Under the pieces are notes generated by a model. It saw only the letters and a program-made list of their open reading frames with translations, searched no databases and was not told where the DNA came from. Positions 27,529-36,799 of a DNA stretch of 64,000 nucleotides are shown here, in pieces. How positions within the stretch are numbered: the first letter of the stretch is position 1; the number at the start of each line of letters is the position of its first letter. The stretch lies in assembly GCF_024793895.1 (NCBI RefSeq), contig NZ_JANUSB010000016.1:248001-312000 (forward strand), written 5' to 3'. Origin of the DNA: Serratia sp. AKBS12 (GTDB taxonomy: Bacteria; Pseudomonadota; Gammaproteobacteria; Enterobacterales; Enterobacteriaceae). The translations under genes were made by a program, and so were the position numbers.

Positions 27529-28239
27529 TCAGCGGCGGTTGCCGAAAATGCGCAACAGCATCAGGAACAGGTTGATGAAATCCAGGTACAGCGTCAGCGC
27601 GCCAACGATGGCGTATTTGCGAAAACCGTCCTTGTCATCCGGGTTCAACTGCTCGCCCATCGCTTTCAGTTTCTGGGTGTCATACGCTGTCAGGCCAACG
27701 AACACCACCACGCCGATATAGGTGATCGCCCACATCAATGCGGTGCTCTTCAGCCAGAAGTTGACCAGCGAGGCCAGCACGATGCCGATCAGCGCCATAA
27801 ACAGCATATTGCCGAAACCGCTAAGATCGCGTTTGGTGGTGTAGCCATACAGGCTCATGGCGCCGAACATGCCGGCGGTAACCACGAAGGTGCTGGCAAT
27901 CGAGCTATAGGTGTAAATGATAAAGATGCTGGACAGCGTCAGGCCGGTCAACGCCGAATACAGCATGAAGAGCGAGGTGGCCACCGCACCACTCAGACGG
28001 TTTACCATGCCGGAAATAACGAACACCAGCGCCAACTGCGCGATGATCAGGCCAAAAAAGGCGATCTGGCTGGAAAAGATGAAGTTGAGTATCGCTGGCG
28101 TGTTCGCCGCGTACCAGGAAACAAAGGCCGTTAACAGCAGGCCACAGGTCATCCAGCCATACACCTGTGCCATATAGGTTTGAATGCCGCTGCCGGCACG
28201 TTCGACGATCGAACCATTGGAACGTGGATATCGGTCCAT
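27529..28239 (-). CDS. ybhL: YbhL, Bax inhibitor-1 family membrane protein
   Basis: 236 residues with seven transmembrane helices, matching E. coli YbhL (MAQVYGWMTCGLLLTAFVSWYAANT; SLYGYTTKRDLSGFGNMLFMALIGIVLASLVNFWLKS; FVGLTAYDTQKLK). The two Asp of YDTQ and YLDFINLF near the C-terminus are the BI-1 family's pH-sensing pair. Its physiological role in bacteria is poorly known. Confidence 0.93.
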   Translation of the reverse strand: MDRYPRSNGSIVERAGSGIQTYMAQVYGWMTCGLLLTAFVSWYAANTPAILNFIFSSQIAFFGLIIAQLALVFVISGMVNRLSGAVATSLFMLYSALTGLTLSSIFIIYTYSSIASTFVVTAGMFGAMSLYGYTTKRDLSGFGNMLFMALIGIVLASLVNFWLKSTALMWAITYIGVVVFVGLTAYDTQKLKAMGEQLNPDDKDGFRKYAIVGALTLYLDFINLFLMLLRIFGNRR

Positions 28240-28363
28240 GACGGTTACCTTTTACATGTAAAACCAAAGTTCGGGGAAAGCCCCCACCGGTATTAAGCGT
28301 ACCACAGAATATGTAACGCGCTGCGGACAACGGTATGGATTTGTTACCCTGGCCAGCGGCGGT

Positions 28364-28816
28364 CTACCAGCGTTTTGCCGCCTGCCGATCGCTGTCGCGT
28401 GCGTCAACCCAGCGTTCACCCTGCCCGGTGGCTTCACGCTTCCAGAATGGGGCGCGGGTCTTCAGATAGTCCATGATAAATTCGGCGGCCTCGAACGCCA
28501 TGCTGCGATGCGCGCTGGTGACACCAACGAAGACGATTTCATCGCCGGGGAACAGTTCACCCACCCGGTGGATGACGCTGACGCGCTGTAGCGGCCAACG
28601 CTCGCGCGCTTCCACCACGATGGCGGTTAATGCCTTTTCGGTCATTCCCGGGTAATGTTCCAGCGTCAATGCGCTGACGTCAGCACCCAGATTATGATTG
28701 CGAACCTTGCCGGTGAAGGTCACTACCGCACCGTCGTCATCGCACTGCGCCAGCCACTGGTATTCTTCACCGACGCCAAACGGCGCGCTACCCACGCGAA
28801 TACGCGTATTTTCCAC
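28364..28816 (-). CDS. moaE: Molybdopterin synthase catalytic subunit MoaE
   Basis: With MoaD, converts cyclic pyranopterin monophosphate to molybdopterin. It contains the conserved HRVGELFPGDEIVFVGVTSAHRSMAFEA and the active-site Lys in RAPFWKRE. The start is decided by the RBS: GGAGG lies 6 bp before the GTG at 28816, which gives 150 residues and aligns MENTRIRVG with E. coli MAETKIVVG. A TTG at 28822 overlapping the moaD stop is the alternative. Confidence 0.93.
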   Translation of the reverse strand: MENTRIRVGSAPFGVGEEYQWLAQCDDDGAVVTFTGKVRNHNLGADVSALTLEHYPGMTEKALTAIVVEARERWPLQRVSVIHRVGELFPGDEIVFVGVTSAHRSMAFEAAEFIMDYLKTRAPFWKREATGQGERWVDARDSDRQAAKRW

Positions 28817-28818
28817 GC

Positions 28819-29064
28819 TCAACCTCCGGTTACCGGCGGAAAGAAAGCGACTTCATCACCGGCGTTCAGCGGGTGCTCCGCCCCCACCAGCGACTGATTT
28901 ACCGCCATCAGCAATTTGCCTGACTCCAGCGCCAGCGCCCAGCGATCGCCGCGCTGGCACAGCGCCTGACGCAGTGCTTCAACGTTGGCAAACTCCGCCG
29001 GCAGGCTCAGGCTTTCGGTGCCGATCAGTTCGCGTACCTGGGCGAAAAACAGAATATCAATCAT
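28819..29064 (-). CDS. moaD: Molybdopterin synthase sulfur-carrier subunit MoaD
   Basis: 81 residues with the ubiquitin-like fold pattern and the essential C-terminal Gly-Gly (FFPPVTGG), which is thiocarboxylated to donate sulfur. Its 5' end overlaps moaC by 8 bp, and the moaE RBS lies in its last codons, so the operon is tightly coupled. Confidence 0.94.
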   Translation of the reverse strand: MIDILFFAQVRELIGTESLSLPAEFANVEALRQALCQRGDRWALALESGKLLMAVNQSLVGAEHPLNAGDEVAFFPPVTGG

Positions 29065-29539
29065 AACTCACCTCAAAATCGCCGGATTTGCCGCCGCTTT
29101 TCGCCAGCAGGCGCACCGGGCCAATCACCATGTCCTTCTGCACCGCTTTACACATGTCGTAAATGGTCAGTGCAGCCACCGACGCTGCGGTCAACGCTTC
29201 CATTTCCACCCCGGTCTTGCCGCTCAGGCGGCAGCGGGTTTCGATGCGCACCCGGCTGTGCTCCGGTTGTGCTTCCAGTTGGACTTCGACTTTGCTCAAC
29301 ATCAGCGGGTGGCACAGCGGGATCAGTTCCCAGGTACGTTTCGCCGCCTGAATGCCGGCAATGCGCGCGGTGGCAAACACATCGCCCTTATGGTGGCTGC
29401 CATCGACGATCATCGCCAGCGTGGCGGCATGCATCTCGACAAAGGCCTCGGCCCGTGCTTCGCGCACCGTTTCCGCCTTGGCCGAGACATCGACCATATG
29501 CGCTTCGCCGGCGGCATTAATATGGGTTAGCTGCGTCAT
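29057..29539 (-). CDS. moaC: Cyclic pyranopterin monophosphate synthase MoaC
   Basis: 160 residues, nearly identical in pattern to E. coli MoaC ([88 protein letters not shown]). It converts the MoaA product into cPMP. It starts 4 bp after moaB. Confidence 0.95.
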   Translation of the reverse strand: MTQLTHINAAGEAHMVDVSAKAETVREARAEAFVEMHAATLAMIVDGSHHKGDVFATARIAGIQAAKRTWELIPLCHPLMLSKVEVQLEAQPEHSRVRIETRCRLSGKTGVEMEALTAASVAALTIYDMCKAVQKDMVIGPVRLLAKSGGKSGDFEVSYD

Positions 29540-29543
29540 AACG

Positions 29544-30056
29544 TTACTTCTTCAGATGTGGGTGAAAATTGCACGGCCGGTTACGCGCATCCAGCTGCGA
29601 TTCGATAATGCGTTCCCACGCGGTACGGCAGGCGCGGGTAGAGCCCGGTATGGCAAACAGCACCGTCTGGTTGGCAATACCGGCCAGCGCACGGGACTGA
29701 ATGGTCGCCGTGCCGATATCTTCATATGACACCATGCGGAACAGTTCACCAAAGCCGTCAATCTGACGATCGAACAGCGGCACTAGCGCTTCCGGCGTGT
29801 TGTCGCGCGCGGTAAAGCCGGTGCCACCGGTAATCAGCACCGCTTGCACCCCATCATCGGCGATCCAGGCGGAGACCTGAGCGCGAATCTGATAAACGTT
29901 GTCTTTGACAATGGCACGCGCAACCACCTGATGCCCGGTTTCCAGCGCTGCTTGCTGCAAATAGTCACCGGAGGTGTCATCTTCTTCACCACGACTGTCG
30001 GAGACGGTCAAAATGGCGATACGCGCCGGGATGAATTCGCTGCTGGCATGGCTCAT
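29544..30056 (-). CDS. moaB: Molybdopterin adenylyltransferase-like protein MoaB
   Basis: 170 residues from the ATG of [13 protein letters not shown], the length of E. coli MoaB. Family motifs [35 protein letters not shown] and [13 protein letters not shown] are present. It belongs to the MogA/MoaB family; in E. coli MogA is the main adenylyltransferase and MoaB is largely dispensable. The frame is open upstream but lacks an RBS. Confidence 0.94.
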   Translation of the reverse strand: MSHASSEFIPARIAILTVSDSRGEEDDTSGDYLQQAALETGHQVVARAIVKDNVYQIRAQVSAWIADDGVQAVLITGGTGFTARDNTPEALVPLFDRQIDGFGELFRMVSYEDIGTATIQSRALAGIANQTVLFAIPGSTRACRTAWERIIESQLDARNRPCNFHPHLKK

Positions 30057-30105
30057 GTTGCTGCTCCTGTACTGTAAGATCCTGCTTGCCTCGGCAAACG
30101 CAGGA

Positions 30106-31092
30106 TCAGCCGCCAATGAAAGAAAGGTTCTGGGTAATGCCGCTGTTGCCCTGATGCAGAAAATGGGTCTGTTTTTTGGTCAGCAACCCGCTCTGAATAC
30201 GTTCCTTAAGCATCGGCAACTGCCGATCGTCAGCCAGCAGATCGCGCAGCGGGATCCCCTGTTCGCCAAACAGACACAGATGCAGATTACCGATGGCGGA
30301 AACCCGCAGCCGGTTGCAGCTGGCGCAGAAGTCTTTTTCGTACGGCATGATAAGCCCGACTTCGCCCTGGTAATCCGGATGGCTGAATACCTGCGCCGGG
30401 CCATCGCTGCGGCCACGTGGTTGCCGTTGCCAGCCTTGCCGTTCCAGCTGCTGGCGCAGCACCTCTCCCGAAACGTGATGTTTGCGAAACAGCGAGCCTC
30501 CCTCACCGGTTTCCATCAGTTCGATGAAACGCAGTTGAATCGGGCGTTGGCGGATCCAGTTGAGGAAGGTATCGAGCTGGTGATGGTTGACGTCGCGCAT
30601 CAGCACCGCATTGACTTTCACCTTGCTAAAGCCGGCAGTAAAAGCGGCATCGATGCCCGCCATGACCTGATGGAACTTGTCCTGACCGGTAATGGCATGA
30701 AACTGGCGTGCATCGAGGCTGTCGACGCTGACGTTGATGGCGGTCAAGCCGGCGTCGCGCCACTGCGCCACGTCGCGCGCCATGCGATAGCCGTTGGTGG
30801 TCACCGCCAGTTGACGGATCGCCGGGTTTTCACGTACGGCGGCAATAATGTCGGTAAAGTCGCGGCGCAACGATGGCTCGCCGCCGGTCAGCCGCACCTT
30901 TTCGGTGCCGAGTTCGGCAAACGCCCGGCTGACGCGCCGAATTTCATCCAGCGACAGAAAGGCCTTGGGGCTGCCGGCCGGTTTGTAGCCATCCGGCAAA
31001 CAGTAGGTACAACGGAAGTTGCACACGTCGGTGATCGACAGGCGCAGGTAATAGAATTTGCGCTCGAAAGCATCGGTAAGTTGCGGCACCAT
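30106..31092 (-). CDS. moaA: GTP 3',8-cyclase MoaA
   Basis: Radical-SAM enzyme for the first step of molybdopterin synthesis. 328 residues. It has the N-terminal SAM cluster motif CNFRCTYC, the GGEPSLRRD motif, a C-terminal second cluster ([21 protein letters not shown]) and the terminal Gly-Gly (LSFIGG) needed for catalysis. First gene of moaABCDE, behind a Moco riboswitch. Confidence 0.95.
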   Translation of the reverse strand: MVPQLTDAFERKFYYLRLSITDVCNFRCTYCLPDGYKPAGSPKAFLSLDEIRRVSRAFAELGTEKVRLTGGEPSLRRDFTDIIAAVRENPAIRQLAVTTNGYRMARDVAQWRDAGLTAINVSVDSLDARQFHAITGQDKFHQVMAGIDAAFTAGFSKVKVNAVLMRDVNHHQLDTFLNWIRQRPIQLRFIELMETGEGGSLFRKHHVSGEVLRQQLERQGWQRQPRGRSDGPAQVFSHPDYQGEVGLIMPYEKDFCASCNRLRVSAIGNLHLCLFGEQGIPLRDLLADDRQLPMLKERIQSGLLTKKQTHFLHQGNSGITQNLSFIGG

Positions 31093-31125
31093 AACACCTT
31101 TCCAAGTCGGGAGATGCAGACATTT

Positions 31126-31211
31126 CTATCTCGCACCCTGGTGGCTGACTTCGCCACGGCCCAGGCGCCATATCATTGCGCGCAATGACGTAGGCCCAAG
31201 GGCTAGGAGTT
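31126..31211 (-). ncRNA. Molybdenum-cofactor (Moco) riboswitch of the moa operon
   Basis: On the minus strand, 34-120 nt before moaA, lies a compact structured leader beginning ACTCCTAGCC and containing CATTG-CGCG-CAATG, GGGCC/GGCCC-type helices and the hairpin GTGGC-GAAGTCA-GCCAC. Its place directly before moaA is that of the Moco RNA motif in E. coli, and the GTGGCGAAGTCAGCCACC segment is of the kind I recall from that family. Binding of Moco represses moa translation. Recognised by pattern, not by covariance search. Confidence 0.8.
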
Positions 31212-31367
31212 TTGATTTCATCTTCTCCGTCTGGCAAACCGCACCGCCAAGATAGACGGTGGTCGTTTGTCACCAGCGGGAATACGGCTCAGCAAGTAGC
31301 CGGAATGAAACCGTGGTTTTCAGCAGAATTCTAGCGCCTATTCGCGACGATAGCCAATGTGCAATTT

Positions 31368-31391
31368 CGCTATATAGTTGTCTATACAGCG
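31368..31391 (-). promoter_or_regulatory. ModE box upstream of moaA
   Basis: CGCTATAT-N8-ATACAGCG (one mismatch from perfect symmetry) has the 8-8-8 layout of a ModE operator and resembles the box at modA in this window. In E. coli molybdate-bound ModE activates moa transcription. A possible promoter downstream on the minus strand is TTGGCT-18-TAGAAT near 31350-31320. Confidence 0.75.
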
Positions 31392-31606
31392 ATTTTAGAC
31401 TCTGCCAAACAAGTTAAGCATGATAACCGCTGCTTGTGCAGGCGAATTGACCAGAATCAGGCAAATGACACTCTTCTTCGCCTTTTTGCGGCAAATCCGC
31501 TACTTTATGCGCTAAACAGCGTGTTGCGTAACGGGCATCTGCCGGTAAACCAGTCTCAGAAATACGCCTGTCCTGCGATAGCAAACGGACAGGGATAAGG
31601 AATTTT

Positions 31607-32524
31607 ATGCGTAATCGTACCCTTGCCGATCTGGATCGCGTAGTGGCATTAGGTGGCGGCCATGGCCTTGGCCGCGTGATGTCATCGCTGTCGTCTTTGG
31701 GATCTCGCCTGACCGGCATCGTCACCACCACCGATAATGGCGGCTCCACCGGGCGGATCCGTCGTTCTGAGGGCGGTATTGCCTGGGGCGACACCCGTAA
31801 CTGCCTTAACCAGTTGATAACCGAACCCAGCGTCGCCTCCGCCATGTTTGAATACCGTTTCAGCGGCAACGGTGAGCTGTCGGGACATAATCTGGGTAAT
31901 CTGATGCTAAAGGCACTCGATCATCTGAGCGTGCGGCCGCTGGAAGCGATCAATCTGGTACGCAGTCTGTTGAAAGTCGATGCGGCGTTAATCCCGATGT
32001 CGGAACAGCCGGTGGATCTGATGGCGCACGATCACGAAGGCAATCATGTCTACGGTGAGGTCAATGTCGATCAACTGACCGCCATGCCACAGGAATTGAT
32101 GCTGTCGCCGCATGTGCACGCCACCCGGGAGGCGGTGGATGCGATTGCGCAGGCGGATTTGATTCTGATTGGCCCGGGCAGCTTCCTGACCAGCCTGATG
32201 CCGCTGCTGCTGCTTGACGATTTGACTCAGGCTCTGCGCCGCAGCAGCGCCAATCTGATTTATATCGATAACCTGGGGCGCGAGCTCAGCGTTGCCGCCG
32301 CCGCACTGTCGCTAAAAGACAAGCTGGATCTGATGGAAGAGAAGATCGGCCGCAAAATGATAGACGCAGTGATCGTCAGCCCGGCGATCAATAGCGCCTC
32401 GGTGCAGGATCGGGTTGTGATTCAGCAAAATCTTGAGGCCAGCGATATTCCCTATCGTCACGATCGTCAACTCTTGCGCCAGGCGCTCGAAAGGGCGCTG
32501 ACTGAACTGGCTGCGCGCCCTTAG
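31607..32524 (+). CDS. ybhK: YbhK, YvcK/CofD-like protein
   Basis: 305 residues. Rossmann-type start [21 protein letters not shown] followed by [12 protein letters not shown], and later [14 protein letters not shown] and [15 protein letters not shown], all family hallmarks. YvcK proteins bind UDP-sugars and affect cell-wall or gluconeogenic metabolism in Gram-positive bacteria; the enterobacterial role is unclear. RBS taagga. Its stop overlaps that of the opposite-strand VF530 gene by 4 bp. Confidence 0.93.
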   Translation: MRNRTLADLDRVVALGGGHGLGRVMSSLSSLGSRLTGIVTTTDNGGSTGRIRRSEGGIAWGDTRNCLNQLITEPSVASAMFEYRFSGNGELSGHNLGNLMLKALDHLSVRPLEAINLVRSLLKVDAALIPMSEQPVDLMAHDHEGNHVYGEVNVDQLTAMPQELMLSPHVHATREAVDAIAQADLILIGPGSFLTSLMPLLLLDDLTQALRRSSANLIYIDNLGRELSVAAAALSLKDKLDLMEEKIGRKMIDAVIVSPAINSASVQDRVVIQQNLEASDIPYRHDRQLLRQALERALTELAARP

Positions 32525-32766
32525 TCTTTGCCCTGATACCACGGATTCTCGCCGATCATGGCGATATATAGATCCTCGACCTGCTTGCGCGCCCACGGCG
32601 TGCGGCGTAAAAACTTCAGGCTGGACTTGATGCTCGGATCGCTGCTGAAACAGTTGATGCGAATGCGCTCGGCCAGCCCGGGCCAGCCGTAGGTTGCCAC
32701 CAGCCGGTTCAATAACTGCTCCAGCGTGATGCCATGCAGCGGATCTTTGGATTTATGTTCGCTCAT
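32521..32766 (-). CDS. VF530-family (DUF2132) DNA-binding protein
   Basis: 81 residues: [61 protein letters not shown] is the complete VF530 domain, a small helical fold reported to bind DNA. Function in the cell is unknown. The stop codons of this gene and ybhK overlap on opposite strands (TTAG). Confidence 0.88.
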   Translation of the reverse strand: MSEHKSKDPLHGITLEQLLNRLVATYGWPGLAERIRINCFSSDPSIKSSLKFLRRTPWARKQVEDLYIAMIGENPWYQGKD

Positions 32767-32871
32767 CTTGCAGTTCGACTCATTTGGCTTGGCATAGTTG
32801 GCCGCACACCTTAATCAGCTTTGCCGGGCGCGACAAGAAATTTGTCATTTTATCGCCCGGCTGCGGTTGCG

Positions 32872-34884
32872 TCAGGAGATGGCGATAAACTGCTCGCGTA
32901 ACTGGTGGATTTCATCCCGTAGCGCCGCCGCCTGTTCAAACTCCAGATTCTGTGCGTGAGTGTACATCTGGGCTTCCAGCTCGCGGATCTTCTGATCCAG
33001 CGCTTTAGGGGTGAGCTGCTGATACTGGGCGGCGTTTTCTGCCGCTTTGCTCTTCCCTTTGCCCTTGCCGCGCGTTGATGGCTGACCCAGTTGCAGGATG
33101 TCGGCGATTTTCTTGTTCAATCCCTGCGGCACAATACCGTTTTCCTGGTTGTACGCCTGCTGCTTGGCGCGACGCCGCTCGGTTTCGCCAATCGCCCTGG
33201 CCATCGAGTCGGTGATTCTGTCGCCATACAGAATCGCCTTGCCGTTCAGGTTACGTGCCGCACGGCCGATGGTCTGGATCAACGATCGTTCGGAACGCAG
33301 GAAGCCCTCTTTATCGGCGTCGAGAATCGCCACCAGCGACACCTCAGGCATGTCCAGACCTTCTCGTAACAGGTTGATGCCCACCAGCACGTCAAACTCG
33401 CCCAGACGCAAATCACGAATGATTTCGACGCGTTCGACGGTGTCGATGTCGGAGTGCAGATAACGCACGCGCTCGCCGTGCTCTTCAAGATATTCGGTCA
33501 GATCTTCCGCCATGCGTTTGGTCAGCGTGGTCACCAGCACCCGTTCGTTGATTACCACCCGTTTACGGATCTCCGACAGCAGATCGTCAACCTGGGTCGC
33601 CACCGGCCGCACTTCCACTTGCGGATCCAGCAGACCGGTCGGCCGTACTACCTGGTCAATCACGTCGCCGCCGGATTTTTCCAGCTCGTATTTGCCCGGC
33701 GTCGCCGACACATAAATGGTTTGCGGTGCCAGCGCCTCGAATTCCTCAAAGCGCATTGGCCGGTTATCCAGCGCCGAAGGCAGGCGGAAACCATATTCCA
33801 CCAGCGTTTCCTTGCGCGAACGGTCGCCTTTGTACATGCCGCCAATCTGCGGGATGGTGACGTGCGATTCGTCCACCACCAGCAGGCCATCGGCAGGCAG
33901 ATAATCGAACAACGTCGGCGGCGGCTCGCCCGGGCCGCGACCGGACAGATAGCGCGAATAGTTTTCGATGCCGGAACAGTAGCCAAGCTCGTTCATCATT
34001 TCCAGATCGAACTGGGTGCGCTGCGTCAGCCGCTGCTCTTCCAACAATTTGTTATTGGCCAGCAGCACCTGACGTCGCTCGGCCAGATCGACCTTGATTT
34101 CTTCCATCGCCTGCAGGATGCGCTCGCGCGGCGTCACGTAATGCGACTTCGGGTAGATGGTAAAGCGCTGCACCACCTGTTCGACCTGACCGGTGAGCGG
34201 ATCAAACAGCGACAACCGCTCGACCTCCTCGTCGAACAGTTCAACGCGCAGCGCCAGTTCATCGGACTCCGCCGGGAAGATGTCGATCACTTCACCGCGC
34301 ACCCGGAAGGTGGCGCGCTGAAACGCCTGATCGTTGCGGGTATATTGCAGCTCCGCCAGACGGCGCAGGATCGAGCGCTGGTCGATGAGCATACCCTTGG
34401 TCAGGTGCAGCATCATCTTGAGGTAAAGATCCGGATCGCCCAGACCGTAGATCGCCGAGACCGACGCCACCACCACCACGTCGCGCCGCTCCAGCAGCGC
34501 CTTGGTCGCCGACAGACGCATTTGCTCGATATGTTCGTTTACCGAGGCGTCCTTCTCGATGAAGGTATCCGAGCTCGGCACGTAGGCTTCCGGCTGGTAG
34601 TAATCGTAATACGAGACAAAGTATTCCACCGCATTCTCGGGGAAAAACGCCTTCATTTCGCCGTACAGCTGTGCCGCCAGCGTTTTGTTGGGTGCCAGCA
34701 CCATCGTTGGCCGGTTCAGATCGGCTATCACGTTGGCAACGGTGAAGGTTTTCCCCGAACCGGTTACCCCTAGCAGCGTCTGGTGCGCCAGGCCATCTTC
34801 CAGCCCTTCTTCCAGCTTGCGAATGGCCTCCGGCTGGTCGCCGGCCGGCTTGAAGTCCGAATGCAGTTTAAAAAGTTTACTCAT
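32872..34884 (-). CDS. uvrB: UvrABC excinuclease subunit B
   Basis: Nucleotide-excision repair helicase that verifies damage after loading by UvrA and recruits UvrC. 670 residues (E. coli 673). Walker A GVTGSGKT, the beta-hairpin [21 protein letters not shown], helicase motifs (QTIGRAARN) and a C-terminal UVR domain ([29 protein letters not shown]). The start is set at [11 protein letters not shown]; the frame is open 72 bp further without an RBS. Expression is SOS-controlled (see promoter). Confidence 0.96.
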   Translation of the reverse strand: MSKLFKLHSDFKPAGDQPEAIRKLEEGLEDGLAHQTLLGVTGSGKTFTVANVIADLNRPTMVLAPNKTLAAQLYGEMKAFFPENAVEYFVSYYDYYQPEAYVPSSDTFIEKDASVNEHIEQMRLSATKALLERRDVVVVASVSAIYGLGDPDLYLKMMLHLTKGMLIDQRSILRRLAELQYTRNDQAFQRATFRVRGEVIDIFPAESDELALRVELFDEEVERLSLFDPLTGQVEQVVQRFTIYPKSHYVTPRERILQAMEEIKVDLAERRQVLLANNKLLEEQRLTQRTQFDLEMMNELGYCSGIENYSRYLSGRGPGEPPPTLFDYLPADGLLVVDESHVTIPQIGGMYKGDRSRKETLVEYGFRLPSALDNRPMRFEEFEALAPQTIYVSATPGKYELEKSGGDVIDQVVRPTGLLDPQVEVRPVATQVDDLLSEIRKRVVINERVLVTTLTKRMAEDLTEYLEEHGERVRYLHSDIDTVERVEIIRDLRLGEFDVLVGINLLREGLDMPEVSLVAILDADKEGFLRSERSLIQTIGRAARNLNGKAILYGDRITDSMARAIGETERRRAKQQAYNQENGIVPQGLNKKIADILQLGQPSTRGKGKGKSKAAENAAQYQQLTPKALDQKIRELEAQMYTHAQNLEFEQAAALRDEIHQLREQFIAIS

Positions 34885-35002
34885 ATACCCTTCATCATTC
34901 TCGTCGCGCAGGGTTGCCTGCGCCCACCTGAAGCGTGGATGCGAACCGGTCGGCACAGCGACCTGTAAGTATGGAAAGCCGCGGCGATTTTCGCCAGTGC
35001 CT

Positions 35003-35030
35003 ATGATACTGGATATAAAACCAGCTTCAA
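35003..35030 (-). promoter_or_regulatory. uvrB promoter with LexA (SOS) box in the spacer
   Basis: On the minus strand TTGAAG (35030-35025), a 16-bp spacer and TATCAT (35008-35003) form a sigma-70 promoter. The spacer is CTG-N10-CAG, with the whole site reading GCTGGTTTTATATCCAGTA, close to the E. coli uvrB SOS box (CTG-N10-CAG with the same ATCCAGTA end). LexA bound here would cover the promoter. Confidence 0.85.
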
Positions 35031-35190
35031 GCGGATTAGTGGCTTTGAGTTACCTGCCAAAAAACGCTTTGCACCGCCAAGGTTACACTGCGGTGACATT
35101 TTTATTGTCAATAACCGTTTTATCCCCAGAATTTGTCGCGAATTAACTTATTGATAGCAGCGAGGCGAAAAATCATACATAACATTGACA

Positions 35191-35214
35191 GCAATACGTT
35201 CGCGTATTGCTTTT
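35191..35214 (+). terminator. Orphan rho-independent terminator with UUCG loop
   Basis: GCAATACG-TTCG-CGTATTGC followed by TTTT is a textbook terminator on the plus strand. No plus-strand gene lies upstream: the nearest start is the divergent uvrB promoter. It may end an unannotated small RNA transcribed from the 35040-35190 region, or block stray transcription. The minus-strand side has no U-tract. Confidence 0.7.
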
Positions 35215-35316
35215 AAATAAGCTATTGATAATTAATAACTTTAGCAAAAAGACGAGAATCCGGGCAATGGGAAGACAACCCGCGCCGGCTCTCGCTTTAA
35301 ACCGCTTTTCTAAATC

Positions 35317-35351
35317 TAATACACAAGGTTATCCACAGGAATAGTGGATAA
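35317..35351. promoter_or_regulatory. DnaA-box cluster, DARS1-like DnaA-reactivating sequence
   Basis: Three DnaA boxes are packed in 35 bp: TAATACACA (35317-35325, one mismatch), a perfect TTATCCACA (35329-35337), and on the other strand TTATCCACT (35351-35343). The first two are in the same orientation 3 bp apart, the third faces them 5 bp away. E. coli DARS1, which converts ADP-DnaA to ATP-DnaA and so promotes initiation, is a three-box cluster located between uvrB and bioD. Site and synteny agree, so I call this the DARS1 equivalent. The function is inferred. Confidence 0.8.
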
Positions 35352-36020
35352 CTCTCACCGCCCCGCCAGCCACGGGAGTTACAGAAAAATCGCTTTTTAC
35401 CTGACATCGGCCTTGAGGCGGCTTTTTTAGTTATTTTTTGACACTTTTATTGCTTTGTTTATGCCTATAAATACTAAAAAAGCCCATTGCCATAAACGTA
35501 TTTTACTCATTATCCCCCGACGGTGGCGAAACGCCGCTCATCTGCGCCACAGGCTTGCACCATGGTTCAGCGCGCTGGCACCGTAACAGTGCAAAAAACG
35601 TTCGAAGCGAGCTGCGCCGATATTTTGCCCTGAGCTGCGCCCCCTGTCGCCGCAGGCGCTCAGCTTAACATAACCATAACAACCTGCTTTTTTATTGTCC
35701 GATAAAAGTTGGCCTGGGAGTTGCAGTACTGACAGACAGACCAGGGGCAGTTCGCTCGCTTTTTGGTAAAAGTTGGCAGGAATAACGCCGTGCCGTTGCG
35801 CTGACGCCATGCCAACCATGGCGGGACAGAGCGCCAAAAAAAATGACTAGACGCATAATTCGGTCATAAAGCACCTTTTTATCTAAATATCGCTTTTTTA
35901 GCCCCAACCTGTACTGCGATTTCAGCGCAGCACAGGCGGCATTTTGTTCTGGACGTTAAACCACTCGGGAAAGAAATCGCTAACCGCGAAGGGAAGGAAA
36001 AGCACGGAGGCACAGGTTGC
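35352..36020. other. Non-coding stretch between the DARS1-like site and the ATPase gene
   Basis: About 670 bp without a convincing gene. Visible structure: a 7-bp hairpin CGCCATG/CATGGCG (35805-35823), an 11-bp direct repeat TAAAAGTTGGC at 35703-35713 and 35767-35777, a hairpin CTGAGC/GCTCAG near 35630-35663, and several T6 runs. Part of it may be the promoter of the downstream ATPase. I cannot assign a role. Confidence 0.4.
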
Positions 36021-36062
36021 ATGAGTGTGAAACAGGTCTTTGAGGAGAATGCCGAATGTTAA
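36021..36062 (+). CDS. Thirteen-residue upstream ORF overlapping the ATPase start
   Basis: ATG at 36021 encodes MSVKQVFEENAEC and ends TAA at 36060-36062, so its stop lies inside the first codons of the ATPase gene (ATG at 36056). GGAGG lies 10 bp upstream and the ATPase RBS (gaggag) lies inside it. It could couple translation or be the remnant of a lost gene upstream. Expression is unproven. Confidence 0.3.
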   Translation: MSVKQVFEENAEC

Positions 36063-36766
36063 GCCTACGTTCAGTTAATCAATTTTACGGACAGAACCAT
36101 ACATTATGGGATATCAATCTGGAGTTGCCGCGTGGCCAATGTACGGTGTTGCTGGGGCGCAACGGCGTAGGAAAAACCACGCTGGTGAACTGCATCATGG
36201 GGCATTTGCCGGTGGTGAGCGGTAGTATGACCTGGCAACTGGCCAACGAACCGCCGCAAAATCTGTTGCAGCAGCCGGTCGAGACCCGGGCGGCGCTGGG
36301 TATCAGCTATGTGCCGCAAGGGAGACAGATTTTTTCGCCGCTGAGCGTCGAGGAGAATCTGCAGGTAGCACTGATGGCGGGACACGATAGAACCCGTCGT
36401 ATTCCGCCGCTGATCTATAGCCTGTTCCCCAACCTGAGAGCGATGCGCGACCGCCGCGCCGGCGATCTGGCCGCAGGTGAACAGCAGCAACTGGCAATTT
36501 GCCGAGCGCTGGTGCTGGAACCCGAGTTGTTAATTCTTGATGAGCCGACGGTTGGCATCCAGCCTTCTATCGCGGCGGAGATTGGCAACGTGATCCACAA
36601 ACTCAACCGGGAACTCGGTATTACCATCCTGCTGGTCGAACACCGACTGCCGTTTATACGCCGGGTGGCGGATCGCTTCTGCCTGATGGATCAGGGTCGC
36701 AATGTCGCCACCGGTACCGTGGAACAATTGGACGAAGGGTTGATCAGCGCCTACCTGGCGGTATGA
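36056..36766 (+). CDS. Orphan UrtE/LivF-like ABC ATPase
   Basis: 236 residues. Walker A GRNGVGKTT, Q-loop YVPQGRQIF, Walker B LLILDEPTVGIQPS and an H-loop His (LLVEHRL) are intact, and the sequence resembles UrtE, an ATPase of the urea ABC importer. The signature, normally LSGGQ, reads LAAGEQQQLA. No binding protein, permease or UrtD lies nearby. It may serve a transporter elsewhere or be a repurposed relic. It is inserted between the DARS1-like site and bioD, where E. coli has no gene. Confidence 0.75.
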   Translation: MLSLRSVNQFYGQNHTLWDINLELPRGQCTVLLGRNGVGKTTLVNCIMGHLPVVSGSMTWQLANEPPQNLLQQPVETRAALGISYVPQGRQIFSPLSVEENLQVALMAGHDRTRRIPPLIYSLFPNLRAMRDRRAGDLAAGEQQQLAICRALVLEPELLILDEPTVGIQPSIAAEIGNVIHKLNRELGITILLVEHRLPFIRRVADRFCLMDQGRNVATGTVEQLDEGLISAYLAV

Positions 36767-36793
36767 CGCAGCAGGAACACTGCTGCGTCATAC
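36761..36793. terminator. Perfect 14-bp palindromic hairpin between ATPase gene and bioD
   Basis: GTATGACGCAGCAG and its exact complement flank a 5-base loop (GAACA). The stop codon TGA of the ATPase gene (36764-36766) is inside the stem, and the bioD stop is 7 bp beyond it on the other strand. No U-tract; it is likely a shared terminator or transcript-end stabiliser. Confidence 0.65.
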
Positions 36794-36799
36794 CGTCGG

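Noticed and set aside
29974-31188. 404-codon frame on the plus strand across moaB/moaA and the Moco leader
   Set aside because: It overlaps two certain genes and an RNA element on the other strand and has no family pattern.
33454-34773. Long open frame (439 codons) on the plus strand opposite uvrB
   Set aside because: It lies wholly inside a certain gene, has no RBS and no recognisable domain; long antisense frames are common in GC-rich coding DNA.
35400-35435. Terminator from GCC-TTGA-GGC before a T6 run
   Set aside because: The stem is only three to four base pairs, too weak to call.
35538-35907. Overlapping minus-strand frames in the uvrB-ATPase gap
   Set aside because: No RBS, odd composition and stops when alternative frames are compared; better explained as non-coding.
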